The notes below the pieces were generated by a model. That model was given only the letters and a program-made list of their open reading frames with translations, was not told the DNA's origin and ran no database searches. Shown in pieces: positions 39,119 to 51,941 of a stretch of DNA of 64,000 nucleotides (position 1 is the first letter of the stretch; the number at the start of each line of letters is the position of its first letter). The position numbers were made by a program, and so were the translations under genes. The stretch is from Zygaena filipendulae. Lineage: Eukaryota > Arthropoda > Insecta > Lepidoptera > Zygaenidae. The stretch lies in the NCBI GenBank assembly GCA_907165275.2, contig OU015653.1:2386001-2450000 (forward strand), given 5' to 3'.

Positions 39119-39281
39119 TGCCCCGCGGTTTCACCCACGGTAATTTCGGAATTCCCGCGGGAATTCCGGGATAAAAAGTACCCTATGTCCTTTTCTGTAC
39201 CCCTGACAACGTGCATGCCAAATTTCATCCAAATCCATTCAGCTGTTTTTGCGTGATTGAGTAAACGCATGCGAGGATAAG
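39119..39281 (-). mobile_element. Helitron-like, CTAG end lost
   Basis: TGCCCCGCGGTTTCACCCAC, TTCCCGCGGGAATTCCGGGA, AAGTACCCTATGTCC and CAGCTGTTTTTGCGTGATTG. The minus-strand ORF here is the repeat itself, not a gene. Confidence 0.72.
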
Positions 39282-39626
39282 AGCTCGAAAGCGCATTTTC
39301 ATCCGACTTGCTTCAAATTTATCGTCACTGCTCAGCTCCTATGTGTCTTAGCGTTATGTTATATAGCATATAACCTGCCCAGGAGTATGGACTACAATCG
39401 TACCATGTTTGGTTAAAATCCCTTCAGTAGTTTAACCCGTGCGTGCACATACAGACAGACAGACAAAAAATTTACTTATTGCATTTTTGGCATCAGTATC
39501 GATCACCATTCATCCTCCAATATTGATTTTGAATATATATTCAATGTACAGAATTGACCTCTCTACAGTTTTATTATAAGTATAGAAGACATTGGAATAC
39601 TGAAAAGAATACGCAATAGAATACGT

Positions 39627-39742
39627 GTGTATGTATGTATGTATGTATGTATGTATGTATGTATGTATGTATGTATGTATGTATGTATGTGTTTGTGTAT
39701 GTATGTATGTATGTGTCTGTGTATGTATGTATGTATGTATGT
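39627..39742 (+). repeat. (ATGT)n compound microsatellite
   Basis: About 116 bp of ATGT units with two interruptions (GTTTGTGT, GTCTGTGT). Length is likely polymorphic. Confidence 0.95.
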
Positions 39743-39784
39743 GAGTATCTATATCTATGTAAGTTTTATCTAAATATATATCGT

Positions 39785-39887
39785 AAATGCACCGCCAAGT
39801 GAGCTCTCTGAACTACCTGAAGGTTGACTGGCAGAGAATGCCACTGTGGCATTAAGTCCGCCTTTTGTACCATGATGTGCATAAAGT

Positions 39888-39923
<36 letters not shown>

Positions 39924-39926
39924 ATA
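39785..39926 (+). mobile_element. LINE-like 3' end with (AAAT)n tail
   Basis: CTACCTGAAGGTTGACTGGC, GAGAATGCCACTGTGGCATT, AAGTCCGCCTTTTGTACC and then ATAAAGTTTAAATAAATAAA. This is a standard lepidopteran non-LTR 3' end; reverse transcriptase is absent. Confidence 0.7.
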
Positions 39927-42693
39927 CGTAAGAATCATAATTCTACTTTCTTACTTTCAATATAGCAAAGAACACAGCCTAGCACACAGCAAAATTTCAG
40001 AAACAAGAGTAGGCACAGTACCTACTCATAATAATTATTCAAACGAAGAAAACCTCTTCCATTAGTTTAGTTATTGGACCTTATTTTAGAAATATACATC
40101 CATGGTGTGAGTAAATTAATGTCGCGTTCGTTGACTTCATGCGCGTCACATGCATGTCACTTCCGTTGACTTTGCGCGCGTCACATTCGTTGTTACGTTG
40201 AAAAATGACCATCAAAGGAATTATAGGTAACAAAAAGTAAGGAAAAAACTCTCAGAGAACCATCTCGCTAGAACAGTTGGAGGTCAGCGGCTACCCGGCG
40301 GCGGGCGAAGACAATTCACACAAATCACGGCTCTAATCTCTGGACGCATCACGATCCGAGGCCATTGCATCGCGAGGAAGCTAGATTTACTACGTCGCCC
40401 TCTGATGGCGAACTCATCCTCTATTCCATTGTATATTTTAAGTCCATTTCATGTACAATAAAATTTATCAATTCAATCATTGGTAATAATTTTACTCCGC
40501 CCATACCAAAACACAAATTGAGGTAATTAATAATTATAATTTAAAAAAAAATTCGTCGCTAAACCAAAAATCTTAATCTTCTATCGGTTTCTTTTCAGCC
40601 AATTTGACCTTAGGAGGAATTTTGGAGTATATACCCGCGGAAATTTCGCAATAAAAAGCCCTTTTTAGGATTGCGCTGTGTAACATCTCTCGTTTTGTTT
40701 GTAGCCGGGATGTCGTTATAAAATGCCTATATTTGATTAGCCTATTAATTACACATTTACGCTAAGCCCGGGCGCTCGGTATGTCTTTCGTGTGGACCGT
40801 ACATGGTCGTATCGAACCAGCAATGGCCACAATCGCCAGAATTGGTCACGGTGGCCATTATTTCATGCAAATAGATACGGTACTGTCGTGGCCGGGATTT
40901 CTTCCCTTAAAAAAGACATTAGGATGAATTTTTTTTATTAGTTAGGTACGTAATAAAGATCATAGGGCGCAGTGTTGTTACAATGGTAAAAAAATAATAG
41001 TATATCTAGTTGGTACACACAAGATGAAAAATATGTTGTCAATTTCACCTATAAGTATGTAAAGTCTAATGAATTCTTACCGTCGTAGAACTCTTTGTAC
41101 CGTCAGACAGAATTAGTTTTATATTAACATTTGGTGTAATTTTTTTTTTAAATCGATTAAGTGATTATCAATCGAATATTAAATAATGATAATATTTATT
41201 TATGATAGGGAGTCTGTACAGTTTAGTGTTAAATGCTAATCCAGATCTGGTTAATCGTTTGCGTACCTATCTACAGACAGTTTATTAGACTTTTTTCTGT
41301 TCTTGATGCGTCTGAATGATTGTCATGTAAAAACTACAGAAACACAAAATTTATTATAGTGTGACATTAGTTCAGTTATAAACAAAAAGAATATTATAAA
41401 TACTTCAAGCTTTAAAATAGAGGAATAGTAGGTACCTACCCGACTACGATGCACGCAGAGTATAATATTCTCCTTGAATAGTATTTATAAAGTAAATAAA
41501 CAAAGTTGTGACAAGATTTAAAAAAAAAAATCAAAGACCGCTTTAGAATCACCACAAATGGTAACTAGATAATTAATCGTAATTAAAAATAATGTATTCA
41601 ATGCGACCTGTCAAATAACGCTTCCCTGTTACGTGGAATGATTTGCATGTAGTCGCCGAGATTGCATTGTGTGTTAATGCAATTTATCACAGCGCATTGG
41701 TATTCTTATCCGTCTCCGATGGATGTTGCTCTGCGATTCGCGACTCTATACAGTCTTCTTAATGCACACTCATTTGTCAAACGGTTTTTGAATACACTTG
41801 CGCATATTATGTACCTACTCTGAACGCGTAGTGTATGAAACGAGACAAATTTTAGACTTTAATATCTGTTCAATGCAGTTACAGAGAAATTTGGAATGCC
41901 CTGGAGAAATATATGCAGGTTTAAAAAGTATTTTTGCTATAAAAATATATATAATAAAACAAGAAAAAACCAACACTGTACTAAGTGTGAACCAATTGAG
42001 TGATCAAGTAATCTATAGTATCAACAAATAAATAGTTGATAACATTTTAATACTTGGGTAATCAAACGTGACTCCATTAACACTTTCCAAAACAGAGGTC
42101 AACTCGAGATTCGAGATATCTACCTATTAGGTACCTATCTATTTGTTGCCTGAATTCGTATTTTCAAATACAGTAGGTGTTTTTATATCGATTGTGTCCA
42201 ATATGTTGCTCAATTCGCGTCTGTGCTAGGAACGTTTCCCACTCTATTTATGGTACGGTACACAAGCTTCAAACTCATTCATTTCTAATTTCAAGGTTAA
42301 CATCACGGCACAATAGATATTTGAAAATCAGGCTAGTTTCTTTTTTATATCTATCTATAGATATAAAATTACATACCTATCTTTAATCACTGACTAACTA
42401 AATCATCGACGCCCCGAACATACCATTTTTCCAAAACCACATTTCAAGTTTCTATAGGTACCTAGAAACTTGGACTGGCTTTTTTTAAATTTATTCGAAC
42501 GCTAGGGAAGAATTTTTAAATTCAACCACTAAAGGGGAGAAAGTACTTACATGCAAAACTTCACCCCTATATAAAAAAAAAAATTATTAAGTAAAAGAAA
42601 TCGACATTAAACTCTTCCAATAAAGAACCACACAAGAAAAACAAGTTATTACGGGGCTTTGCTATTTTTGTACCAGTCAATATGTAGGCAACA

Positions 42694-42933
42694 TCTATAC
42701 ATATAACATGCTTTGCCTGAATGACTGATGGATCAACGCACAGCCTAAACCGCTGATCACAGAGACCTGAAACTTGGAGGGTGTGTTCTTTGTATGATGT
42801 AGGTATCGGATACGAAAGAATTTTTGAAAATTCAACACCTAAGGGGATGAAAAGGCGTTGCAAATTTTGTATAGAACAATTTCGCGGGAACTTCGAAGTT
42901 ATCGCGGCGGGTGAAACCGCACAGGACGGCTAG
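42694..42933 (+). mobile_element. Helitron-like, intact reference for the fourth 5' type
   Basis: A|TCTATACATATAACATGCT, TGGATCAACGCACAGCCTAA, CACCTAAGGGGATGAAAAGG and the end CGCACAGGACGGCTAG|T. The 98-codon minus-strand frame over it is the repeat. Confidence 0.78.
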
Positions 42934-43324
42934 TAAATAATAAATGCACAGTCAACCGGCACCAATATGGTGATACATTTTGGTCGGTATTTGAAATCTA
43001 TTACTATTGCAATGGCTAAGATTCAATGACTGTTAAAAGTGTATTAGGTACGTATTTCTGCAGCTGACTGTACTTACACAAGAAAATAAGTAACTCGTTT
43101 ATTACGCATTAGCGACTTTTTATGGAGGCAAACCTGACAGGCCGTTGTATCAATCATCGAGAAAATTCCACCCCAAAACAATGACAATAAATGGAAATTG
43201 AGCAACACAAACTTATTTGTTTATGATCAAAGACATTCTATATAATAAAGGAGGTTTATGATGGATTGGTCTAGAAAAAGGAATGGAAATGTCTCGTAAA
43301 ACTATTGTTTATTCTTATAAATAA

Positions 43325-43374
43325 AGTTACGCCCGCTTTTATCTTGTTTTGAATAAATAAATAAATAAATAAAT
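43325..43374 (+). mobile_element. Possible LINE-like tail with (AAAT)n
   Basis: CGCCCGCTTTTATCTTGTTT followed by GAATAAATAAATAAATAAAT. Too short to classify firmly. Confidence 0.35.
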
Positions 43375-43872
43375 CTTATTTTCATCTTATACTCATGCAA
43401 ACATGTGTTTCAGGTTTTGTAATAATTTAAGTCCTAAAGCGAAAAAAGTGAAACGCGGATGTAAACTACAAAATAAGGGTTTATTTCAACTAGTTAGACC
43501 AGTAGGTAGATGATCGAAATATCTATCTACATTACGAAAATTGTGATTGAACTAGACTATTTCCTTTAGTTACTATTTCATCTTAGTAGAAGAAAAAAAG
43601 TAAAGGAATTACTAATTAAATTTTCGTGTTATTTTGCCGCGCACACATTTCTCAGTCCTATCTCAAAGTTTTTGCCCATTTAAATATAATATTTATTCCA
43701 TGAACATCCAATATTATATTTTTAGTTGTGCTATATTATTCATATATAATAAGCTATCCTTTTATGTTCATTATTTCTACAAAATGTTTCACATCTGCCA
43801 GGCGTCCTGCGATGGCTCAATTTAGATATATTAAAATATTCCTGTAATTTCGACGCAAATTGGAGGAAAACC

Positions 43873-44052
43873 ATGACGGAAACCAATGCAAATCACGCCA
43901 TCCGATTTTACTCTACCGAGTTTCTCACCAGAAGTTCCAGTTCTAACAAGAAGCAGAAACACCAAATAAAAACAAAACAGCAGTCGGAGCACGGTGCGGT
44001 TAACATTATCGACTTCACGGTGTACAACTTAACTGGTCCAGTTTCAGTTTAA
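43873..44052 (+). CDS. Possible small ORF, 59 codons, in a repeat-free patch
   Basis: The ATG has a fair context (GAAAACCATGACG). The product begins MTETNANHAIRFYSTEFLTR and ends NIIDFTVYNLTGPVSV; the centre is Ser/Lys/Gln-rich and basic. No domain recognised. The frame is open upstream of the ATG for at least 75 nt, so it could also be part of an exon. It lies about 11.8 kb before the first visible Shank exon. The surrounding 350 bp has normal G+C content and no repeat match. Chance ORF is the default reading. Confidence 0.15.
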   Translation: MTETNANHAIRFYSTEFLTRSSSSNKKQKHQIKTKQQSEHGAVNIIDFTVYNLTGPVSV

Positions 44053-44331
44053 ACATTGAGAACATTCCTATAACCGCAGAGGCTACCGTTATTGTTATTA
44101 TTGGTCCGATACTGTGGAATGAGCGGCGGCGCCGGCACTGGTGTTCAGATATGGCATTGTTTTAGAGTTCTTGTTACACAACGCAGTCGGTTCGCCGGAA
44201 GAGTAGTTATGACTATTTAGAATTTGAAGTGTAAAGTATGATCATAGAGATATAATTGTCCACTGTTTTTTCTGACACTGGCAATAAAATAAAATGAAGA
44301 ACTAGGTACACATCACCTCAGTACACATAGA

Positions 44332-44362
44332 ACGTTAGATTAATTCGAAATTAATCTAACGT
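44332..44362. repeat. Near-perfect 31-bp palindrome
   Basis: ACGTTAGATTAATTCGAAAT then TAATCTAACGT; only the centre breaks symmetry. Could be a cruciform-type element end or a dimeric binding site. Confidence 0.75.
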
Positions 44363-45204
44363 CAAAAAAACCCACAAAAACGACGTGCACGGAACGGCGC
44401 GAAAAACTTCACGCACAGAGACGTATACTTACCTACAGTAAGTATCAGTAAGTATACTTATAGTAGGTAAGGTGATTCCACCGTTTCTGCGTGCGCTGAA
44501 TTCGGTTCTATGCCTATTACTCCTATTAGGTAATTTTACGATCCGAATAATGTCCTCGAGTTTATCTATGGCGTTGTATATATTTCATGTTCTTGATGTA
44601 TTTTGGCCATCGATCTCCCTTTGTGATTATAAACCTTGAGCACTTCAGCTATCGCAATCATCGAGCAGCTTTCTCTAACTACGAAGTGCCCATAGGCGGA
44701 TACGTGAAAGTATTACGTTACGCATGATACGATGTTTAACGTTAATATTATACATTCATATGCCGTGATTCATTCATCGGTAGATCCGTGTAGGTTTACA
44801 CGTAAAAATATTACCTACTTAACTATTTTATCGATTAATACGGATGCCTAATCAATCGATATGAAATTAAATTTCTGAGTATGAACGACGCATTTGCGAC
44901 CTGCGAGCTGTCAAAAGATTATTTTTTTAAATCAGAACTGATACAATACTTAATGCCGTCCGCAACGAATCTGTTAACTTGAGCAATATCGCTCAAATTA
45001 GAGGAATTTGCCTTTAACTTCGCTCAAAATAGAGACACGTTTATGACTGCCTGTAATCACGGGAGACGGCCGGTCATGTTGCGTTGAGCAATCAGCGCGC
45101 GCGCAGCCCGCCGCCGACCCGACATCGATGTGACAAAACACATCTATCAGCTGACCACTGATCCACTAACGATCGCCACTGTGCCTCGTTTAAATATGAT
45201 TAGT

Positions 45205-45408
45205 ACCTACTAATATTATAAAGAGGAAAGATATGATAAGTTGTGTTTCTTTTTTTGTTTGTAATGGGAAAAGTCAAAAACTACCTATTTCGAAAATTCA
45301 TTCACGTATAGGATGCGACAGTATTCCTTAACATAGGGTACTTTTTGTCTTGGAATTCACACAGGAACTCCGAAATTAACGCGAGTGGCACTGTAGGCGA
45401 TCGACTAG
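45205..45408 (+). mobile_element. Helitron-like, diverged
   Basis: CCTACTAATATTATAAAGAG near the start, CTTGGAATTCACACAGGAAC inside and GCGATCGACTAG|T at the end. Confidence 0.62.
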
Positions 45409-45639
45409 TATAGAAAAGTAGGTTTATCGATTAGAGAAATAGATGTTTTGAAATTTTGCAATACGCAACGGCAATTTTTGCCAACAATTAATAATATGTA
45501 GATACTTATTATATGTAGGTATATGTTAATAATTAAGCTGTACATTACATAATTATGTTGTCAAATATGGTACATTTATTTCTGCTTCTATTCTTCTTAT
45601 TGTAGTATCTAATTGTAACGTTAGCGAGTGACTTGTGCC

Positions 45640-45730
45640 ACTTGTAGATACGTATGTATGTGTAAACGCACCTCCGAGCTCAGTCCAGTTCAGTGGTCAG
45701 TCGAGCCGGTTGCAGCCGCACATCAATTAC
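45640..45730 (+). promoter_or_regulatory. Possible core promoter region (weak)
   Basis: Several insect initiator-like TCAGT/TCAGTC motifs in a short G+C-richer stretch (CCAGTTCAGTGGTCAGTCGA, then GCCGGTTGCAGCCGC). About 600 bp upstream is a CpG-rich patch (45086-45122, CAATCAGCGCGCGCGCAGCC). It is on the Shank strand, but no downstream first exon was identified. Confidence 0.15.
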
Positions 45731-46461
45731 TAAGCCACGCGGCCCGCTATAAATTGATTGCCTCCCCGCACTATCTTGAATGCTCCCATTTTATTGTTGT
45801 TAAACCTTACTAGCCATTTATCCTATATAGACACTATTTTTATCTTTTAACATAGTAGGTATTATTGTGAAACGCTTACGGATGCTTAAGGCTATGTAAA
45901 AAGAAAATTGGTTGTGAAAAAAAGCCTCAGTCATTTTATAGCACTAACATTAGGAGACTGACTTTAAGTTAATTACGGTTACGAATAAAAAAACAAAGTA
46001 TAGCCATTGCTGTCGTCGCAGAATGTTTGTAATTTTTAAACAGAGCTTTACATAAAGAGACTTGATTTAAATATGAGAGGATATTTTGACAAAGTTAGAA
46101 TTTCACATAATTAAATTGTATTTTATTTTTATTTTTGTATTTATTTATTCAACAAAATTTCACAGCATTATTGATGACAGCAGTATTGATCACAATGATT
46201 TTGGAGGGTTTTTTTATGGTTTTATTTCGTCGCCATTCTTCTCATATTATACTTTAACATAGTCAATAATAAATTAACAATAGCATGACTAAATCCTTTC
46301 TAACTTTTCAAAATAACTACCTGGTAAAATAACTTGCTAGTTTTGCACATACCTAGGTATATATTCTAAAAAAAATATTATTATTTTATTAGAAACTCTA
46401 TCGCGTGTTAGCCTCGGGACTTGCTGAGTGAAGTGATATTGTTTTATCACTGTGACAATTA

Positions 46462-46630
46462 TCTTATATGTAAGTATATAAAAATGAATTGCTGTTCGTT
46501 TGTCTCGCTAAAACTCGAGAATGGCTGGACCGATTTGGCTAATTTTTATCTTGAAATATTTTAGGAAGTTCAGGGAAGGCTTAAGAAGTAAATCTAAAAC
46601 TCACGCGGGAGAAACCGTGGGGACAGCTAG
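46462..46630 (+). mobile_element. Helitron-like, second 5' type
   Basis: A|TCTTATATGTAAGTATATA, GAATTGCTGTTCGTTTGTCT and AAAACTCGAGAATGGCTGGA; ends CGTGGGGACAGCTAG|T. Partner of 16888-17073. Confidence 0.78.
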
Positions 46631-49600
46631 TAATGAATATTCAAAGCGAAGTTTCTCTATTGAGCTAACAAAACTTCTAACACTGTAGAGGTGAGTTTAC
46701 TATTTTCTTTCAGCCAACCTACAGTTTTTTGACGGAGCGTCGTGAATATCAAAGAGATAGTGGAGGAGGAAAATACAAAGTATACAGACACATTTAAAAT
46801 ATGTAGTTAAAATATGGAACTCTTTTGTAGGCAGTTGTGACAGTTTTTAAATCTAATAGCTGACTTTTCATCAAATTATTGGCATACAGAGCACAATCAC
46901 GCTTAGGTATACCTGTTTTAGTTACTTTGACAACGAGCTAAAAATGTACCTATATCTGCACCACTGGTCTAAATGATAATTTTAATCCAACTATAACAAG
47001 TATTAATACAGAACAATAGCGTTCGATTTATCAATTTATTTTCTTTTCAATCATAGAAACTTAGCAAGCAACCGTCACGGATAGTCATTCACAAAAAAAT
47101 AACCCGAACAATACATCTCACAGAAACAATATCTAGTTTACTACCGTGGCAAATGGGAGTAGGCAGTAATACCGAGGCAACCGGCAGCCGATGGTGACCC
47201 AGAAACTCTTGGCACATCAGCTCTGTCGGCAGTTTTCATTGTATGTTAATAGCTGGTTAATACATTGTGATTTAATTGTCATCCAGATCTGACTGAAACG
47301 AGAACACCCACAGGAAAATACTGTTATGGCAACTGCCTACTCTCACGTGCGAGCCGTGGTCACAGAGGAAATAATGTTATATTAACTAGAGAGGCCTGAG
47401 GCAATGTATAGACGGCCGGACAGGCGCGTCACGCTCGCAAAGTTAGAGTTAGGCTCTAAATTGCCCAAAATTTCCTTTGCTGACATCCAAATCCATGACA
47501 AAAACTGTGAATTTGAAAACGGTGACTAAACAAACTAACTTAACAAAATTGCCTTTAAGTAACACGTAATACATTCGCTTTCATTAATTAATTGTTTTAT
47601 GCGTGACGATAGTTCATCAGCCGGCGGCGACATTAGTTTTCATCTGTTTTCATCAATGATAATAGAATGTCTTTGGTTTTCATACTAAACAGAATTGATG
47701 CCATTCTATCTGCTGGTTGAACGTCATATATGGATGTGACATATTTGTTTTGATACTCTTATTTCATACCCTGCCTTTCTACTGTTTGCACACAGATATT
47801 GGATCTCAGTTCGAACGTCTTTTTGTTTATTAGGTACTGAATGAGAAAGAAAAAGAATCTATTGGTATTTCTCCTCAAAGTATATATAAAGGTTTTTCGC
47901 GGGAATCCAAGATGGCGGTTCGGTCATTTATTTTCATGTCGATAAAAAATGGTTAAAAATTGTTTTGTTGTGTTATAAAGTGCTGTATTGGACAATAATT
48001 TTCACAGTGACATTTTTTTGTGTGCTCAAGAAGATATATGACATTTCGAGCCGATTTGTTCGGTATCCTCCAAGAGCTCCCGAGAAAGTTCTTGTAGTCT
48101 ATTCAGTACCATGGCCTACAAGTTCAAACCGTACAACGATGCTAAACACTAATTTGTGCATTTAACTAACTTATTTTGCTTAAAACTGGCTAAATGCATT
48201 ATATGCGAAAGCTAATAACAAGAAGAAAGAAAAGTAAAGTATAGGTAAAGACAAAAAGGGGTAATTTTTATCTCGTTCGGTTCGCAATGGGCTTTCGATA
48301 CAACGACCGTTAGTTTCACTTACCTAATTGTTGAAAACATTTGTAATTGCAAGTCTACTAAAAGGCAATCATTTGTTATATGTAACAGATTACAGATTAG
48401 TCATAGCTCACTTTCATTTCTCTAAACTACAAAGATAGATAGGTATCTACACTCTTCCAATCGTCTTTCCATAAATCTCCGATAATATTTGATTTGGAAA
48501 CCTCTCCCAGTCCTCATTTCCAGATATATTTTTTCATCGCTTAGTGCTAATATCGCCAATGATTGTAATATCGGAATATTTATGAATTTACTTTTCATCT
48601 CCTGATATTGAAAAAAGGCAACGAAAAAGATCTTTTTCATTATATATTCGTATACCTACTTACCTACTTATTTGATTGATTTATTGTTGAGTACATGTAC
48701 ACATACTTAATTTCTTACTTTTGCCCGCGTTGCTCTTGACACAAACGGGTTTCGATTACTACCAAAGAGTATTTAACCCAATGATATTATAATTGATTTA
48801 GCCACTACGTGATTACTACCTACTTTAATATTATAGTAGTAGTATTATAGTACCAATAATAGCTGATGTATCATAGTTCTTCGTCTTCTTAATTTATGGC
48901 ATACACCTTTGCTTTCCGAACTTGGCTGACACACTGCGTGATTCCCAAGATTCTCATGAACTCAAAAGTTCAAACCAATAGTATCGTTTTTACTTTCTTA
49001 AAATCCGTATGACCATATATTTACCAATAGAATTATTGAATAGATTTATTGTGTGCCATGACACAGCCATGACAACTGCGCGAGGAGACCAGCGCTCCCG
49101 CGCCACTTCCCTGGCGCCAACACGCGCTATCAATCCATTTATAACACTGCAATAGTCATTTATTTGCCCTCGCATCGTTTCCAACCTGGAACGACAGGCG
49201 AGGTATTCCTTTGCAATGCAACTGCTATTTGCTCTGCCTAGACCCCTCAGTATGAGTAAATGTTAATTACTTTTTTGGATAGCAATAATAGGTTATTTGA
49301 CTAATTTTTTTTTTAGTCCGTCTTGTAGATTAATAAAAATATTGGACACGTATTTTTCCTTTTTTTACGTATTCAAAAAATAGCGGCGATACATTGTGTT
49401 GAAATTTCGCGTGACGTCACTAACCTGTACAGTTAGTATGGCGGCTTGTAGCAGGGGCGGATCCAGGGGGGGGGCACTGGGGGCAATTGCCCCCCCTGAA
49501 GACCTAAATAGGTACCTACTTTAATTAGACCTTAGAAAAATCTTCGCAAGGTTGTGGCTTTTCACCAAAGTTTCATCGTAATTTGAATAGAAATATACGA

Positions 49601-50106
49601 ATGAACCTGAATGAACGAACAAATATTCATTTTTAAAACTCTATAAATTATTAGTTCGTAACGAACCCCTATGGAAGTTTGTATCTCTTATTGTAAAACA
49701 AACACAAAATCTGTCAATTCTTTCTCGTTAAAACAAATTTTCTGTTTTGAAACTACGTGCCGTATGGTATATTTCTCATTTAAAAGGAGAAGTTTCTGTG
49801 TTTGGCTGTATATATGTTTTTACAATTATCCTTATATATGTAGTTTCTCTATCCCTTTTCTTTAACTTCATCCAACATCCTTGAGACTTGGAAGTAAGCT
49901 ATTGTGATTTCACTTCCCAAAACTAGTTGGTACCTAACTCTTCTACTTTTCCACGTTCAAAGCAAATCTATCCATATTATTTATTTATATTATGTTATAT
50001 GTAACTGACGAACTAAATGGAATTAATAGAATTTCGATTTTTATTACCCGTCATATTGTACCTCTGTGCTCAAAAAATAGTCGGCGACCGTTCAGGCGCA
50101 TTTCGT

Positions 50107-50258
50107 CCAATTCGCAAATGGTCCAATCCTCCAATTCGCAAATGGTCCAATTCGCAAATGGTCCAATTCGCAAATGGTCCAATTCGCAAATGGTCCAATT
50201 CTCAAATGGTCCAATTCGCAAATGGTCCAATTCGCAATTGGTCCAGTTCGAAATTGGA
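50107..50258. repeat. 16-bp tandem repeat array, left arm
   Basis: Units of CCAATTCGCAAATGGT start at 50107, 50131, 50147, 50163, 50179, 50195, 50211, 50227 and 50243. Most are identical; the last two drift (CGCAATTGGT, CAGTTCGAAATTGGA). Because 16 is not a multiple of 3, all three frames read through and give repetitive spurious peptides. Confidence 0.9.
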
Positions 50259-50395
50259 CTTAGTCTAATTTGTAATTGGTCAGATAAGTTTCGTTATTTT
50301 TATTATTAAGAAGATTACTTATCAATTGTTTGGTGACCCAAATAAAAAAAAAAAAAAAAATTAAAGAAAGATAAATAAAAAGATTTTATTTGAGA

Positions 50396-50560
50396 CTAGC
50401 TGTTCCCCGTGGTTTCAGCGGCGTTAATTTCGGAGATTTCGTGAGAATTATGGGATAAAAGTACCCTTTATCCTTTCCTGTACCCCTAAAAAGTGTACTA
50501 TTTCAAATTTAATGTAGTTTCACACGCATTAATTTCGGAGTTTCCGCGGAAATTTTGGAA
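50396..50560 (-). mobile_element. Helitron-like fragment inside the iteron element
   Basis: Starts with A|CTAGCTGTTCCCCGTGG and continues GCGTTAATTTCGGAG and AGTACCCTTTATCC, the minus-strand form of the window's Helitron-like repeat. Part of the block (TTTCACACGCATTAATTTCG) recurs at 50519, suggesting a second truncated copy. Confidence 0.65.
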
Positions 50561-50820
50561 TGAACAAAATTTAAAAAAATTATATAACTTTATTATTTAC
50601 TTAATAATATTTTTATACGCAGTTTTAATTAAAATTAATAATTAACCAAATAATTTTTTTTTATTTTTTTTTATTTATTATCAATAAGGACCACAGACAG
50701 GTTAACAATGTTGTATAACATAAATGAACATTTTAGGAACTAAATAATTGCTAACCCTACTTTAAAATTAAATTGATGAAAAAATTTCCTGATAATAAAA
50801 ATAACTAAACTTATTTAACC

Positions 50821-50990
50821 AATTACAAGTTGGACCAACTGCGAATTGGACCATTTGCGAATTGGACCATTTGCGAATTGGACCATTTGAGAATTGGACC
50901 ATTTGCGAATTGGACCATTTGCTAATTGGACGGTTTGCGAATTGGACATTTTAAACCCTCTGGACCATTTGCGAATTGGACCATTTGCGC
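50821..50990. repeat. 16-bp tandem repeat array, right arm (inverted)
   Basis: Reverse-complement units (ACCATTTGCGAATTGG) with variants such as TTTGAGAATT, TTTGCTAATT and CGGTTTGCGAATT. A 17-nt unrelated piece (ATTTTAAACCCTC...) interrupts the array near 50947. Together with the left arm it makes a roughly 150-bp imperfect terminal inverted repeat. Confidence 0.88.
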
Positions 50991-51941
50991 CTAAACGTCG
51001 GCGACTTTTATCACGTGCGGTGCGCGATGAATTCGGATTTGGAAAAAAATTTGGGCAAATTTCCAAAATTTATCAAATTTTTCTTCTGTTGACTGTAAAT
51101 TTTAAAATCTTCTATGGTCCAAAACATCTTTTTGTTTCAATAGTACCTATTTTTCCGTATCTCGTCATATGGACGAAAATTATTCACTTCTCTGAGTTTT
51201 CTGCGTTATTTCCCAAATTTTCTCCTCATTTTACTAATCCAAGGAGTAACCTTCTCCTTTTTGTTTACGCCGATGTGTGCTGTATGAATCTGACAGAAGA
51301 GTAATTGAAATTGAAAATTGAAATTAATAAACTTTATTTGACACAACACAAAGATTTACAGCATACGTATACAACAACTAGACATAGTAACGCGATAAGT
51401 TGGAGCGGCTGCAAAATGTGTGTGCTTTACATATTCGCCAGGCGCACTACACATATTCTTTGTACCATCTTTAAAGTGCTGAGGGATCCCAAATCACCGA
51501 CTTACTTCAAAGAAAGTTTCAGATTGCTTTATGTCGGTCGTGAAGCTACGTCAGGTAGTTAGGTAGTTCTTTGTTCTTCTGATCACGAAACACGTTTTTA
51601 TCACATCACATGTGCACCGCACCTCTGATGGTATTTTTTCTCAGTTTAGTAAAAAATCGCTATTAACCACTTCCCATTATTTTCCTATCACTTTATAGAT
51701 ACAAACCTACAAAATTTTAATTTAAAGTTGTTAATTCAGGTCAGATTCGCTGGAACGTAAATTTTTCATTTTTTACTTTTATCTGTTGTAGCTTCCATGT
51801 AGATTATTTTATGCATGAAAGTATAAGTTGAAAATAATAAAATACTAAAAAAACTTTGATTTTACAGAGAATCGTACTCAAAAACCGCTATACCTACCTA
51901 AGCTCTATCGTTTTCGACACCACATTTTTTTTAAATATGAA

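Larger units (their letters stand above)
50079..51006. mobile_element. Element with inverted arrays of a 16-bp iteron
   Basis: Nested in the hAT element. The tips AGTCGGCGACCGTTCAGGCG and its near-complement (GCGCCTAAACGTCGGCGACT) bound the element. Just inside each tip lies a tandem array of CCAATTCGCAAATGGT: nine units from 50107 to 50258 on the left, with an 8-nt interruption after the first, and about nine in inverted orientation between 50821 and 50990. The interior is AT-rich and includes a minus-strand Helitron-like fragment. No transposase seen. Subterminal repeats of this kind usually bind transposase. Confidence 0.75.

Noticed and set aside
39627..39742. Array resembling a CRISPR or satellite at first sight
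   Set aside because: Simple 4-bp microsatellite without spacers.
45086..45122. CpG-rich stretch taken as a possible Shank promoter
   Set aside because: Only about 40 bp, no first exon or conserved coding start nearby; kept only as a weak note under 45640-45730.
49992..51066. Repetitive peptides rich in Gln-Met-Val and Asn-Gly-Pro
   Set aside because: They arise from a 16-bp tandem DNA repeat read in all frames, not from a protein.
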